Shown here: in pieces, positions 13,764 through 14,007 of the stretch
How positions within the stretch are numbered: position 1 is the stretch's first letter
Layout of the letters: each line of letters begins with the position of its first letter
Assembly: GCA_017504065.1 (NCBI GenBank)
Contig: JAFVRU010000090.1
Location: forward strand, 1-14,007
Length of the DNA: 14,007 bases
Reading direction: 5' to 3'
DNA from: Clostridia bacterium
GTDB lineage: Bacteria > Bacillota > Clostridia > Christensenellales > Borkfalkiaceae
Notes under the pieces: generated by a model
Databases searched by the model: none
What the model was told of the DNA's origin: nothing
Seen by the model: only the letters and a program-made list of their open reading frames with translations
Program-made: the position numbers and the translations under genes

Positions 13764-14007
13764 TTATTCCACTCTCGGTCCGTATTTTTCCAACGCGACC
13801 TTCGCGCCGAATACGATCGGCGTCGTGATGATCGTGAATGTCAAGCCCATCGCCGAAAGTTCACAATACTCCGGCAACGACATTTCCCCGCCGCTCACGT
13901 TCTTGAACATATAATACCCGATGGTGTACAACCCCGGATCTGCTTGACTACCAAAGAACGAGAACAAACCCATTTGGTTGGTAAACAAGCCCGATATATT
14001 TACAACC
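13764..14007 (-). CDS. CUT1-family ABC transporter permease, partial C-terminus
   Basis: The gene enters from the right edge; only its last 80 codons are present. The frame is open to base 14007, so the internal TTG near 13988 is not the start. The visible part has SQADPGLYTIGYYMFKNVSG, then a loop, then a final membrane segment (LSAMGLTFTIITTPIVFGAK) and a short charged tail LEKYGPRVE. This matches the end of MalF/UgpA/LplB-type permeases, which pair with a MalG-type partner. Such a partner is encoded 13 bases downstream, which supports the call. Confidence 0.85.
   Translation of the reverse strand, partial: VVNISGLFTNQMGLFSFFGSQADPGLYTIGYYMFKNVSGGEMSLPEYCELSAMGLTFTIITTPIVFGAKVALEKYGPRVE

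Overview
The window looks like a piece of a chromosome from an anaerobic, gut-type Firmicute, probably an uncultured Clostridia or Christensenellales-like lineage. That placement is an inference. It rests on strong AGGAGG-type Shine-Dalgarno sites, lipobox lipoproteins, CUT1-type sugar permeases, a DUF4838-type lipoprotein, and several very large exported proteins built from Ig-like and beta-helix modules. No rRNA, tRNA, CRISPR array, insertion sequence or phage gene was seen.

Layout. Positions 1-464 hold a palindromic terminator-like hairpin (1-37), a short plus-strand remnant matching the C-terminal end of a DeoR-family repressor (109-369), and a second strong hairpin with a T-tract in both directions (409-449). 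Everything else, 465-14007, is one minus-strand gene train that enters from beyond the right edge. In transcription order it holds: a partial CUT1-type ABC permease (13764-14007, cut by the window); a MalG-like ABC permease (12854-13750); a nucleoside-hydrolase-superfamily enzyme (11962-12801); a 934-residue exported Ig-like/jelly-roll protein (9114-11918); a 640-residue DUF4838-type lipoprotein, probably a carbohydrate-active enzyme (7177-9099); and a 1291-residue lipoprotein with three Big2-type Ig domains and three beta-helix modules (3287-7162). Last come an overlooked 43-residue small gene (3074-3205) and an 870-residue exported protein with two more copies of the same beta-helix module (465-3077). 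Gaps between genes are 13 to 81 bases, and the last two genes overlap by four bases (ATGA). The hairpin at 409-449 ends the unit.

How the genes may work together (inference). The permeases and the nucleoside-hydrolase-like enzyme would import and process a small sugar or riboside. The four large exported proteins would bind or degrade a polymeric substrate, or display adhesive surfaces, outside the membrane. No solute-binding protein, ATPase or regulator gene is present in the window, and the only regulator trace is the broken DeoR C-terminus.

The least explained parts are the roughly 220-residue module built around a DGRGH box, present five times in two adjacent proteins with signs of mosaic exchange; the small coupled gene just before the 870-residue protein; and the 14-bp hairpin in the leader of that small gene.
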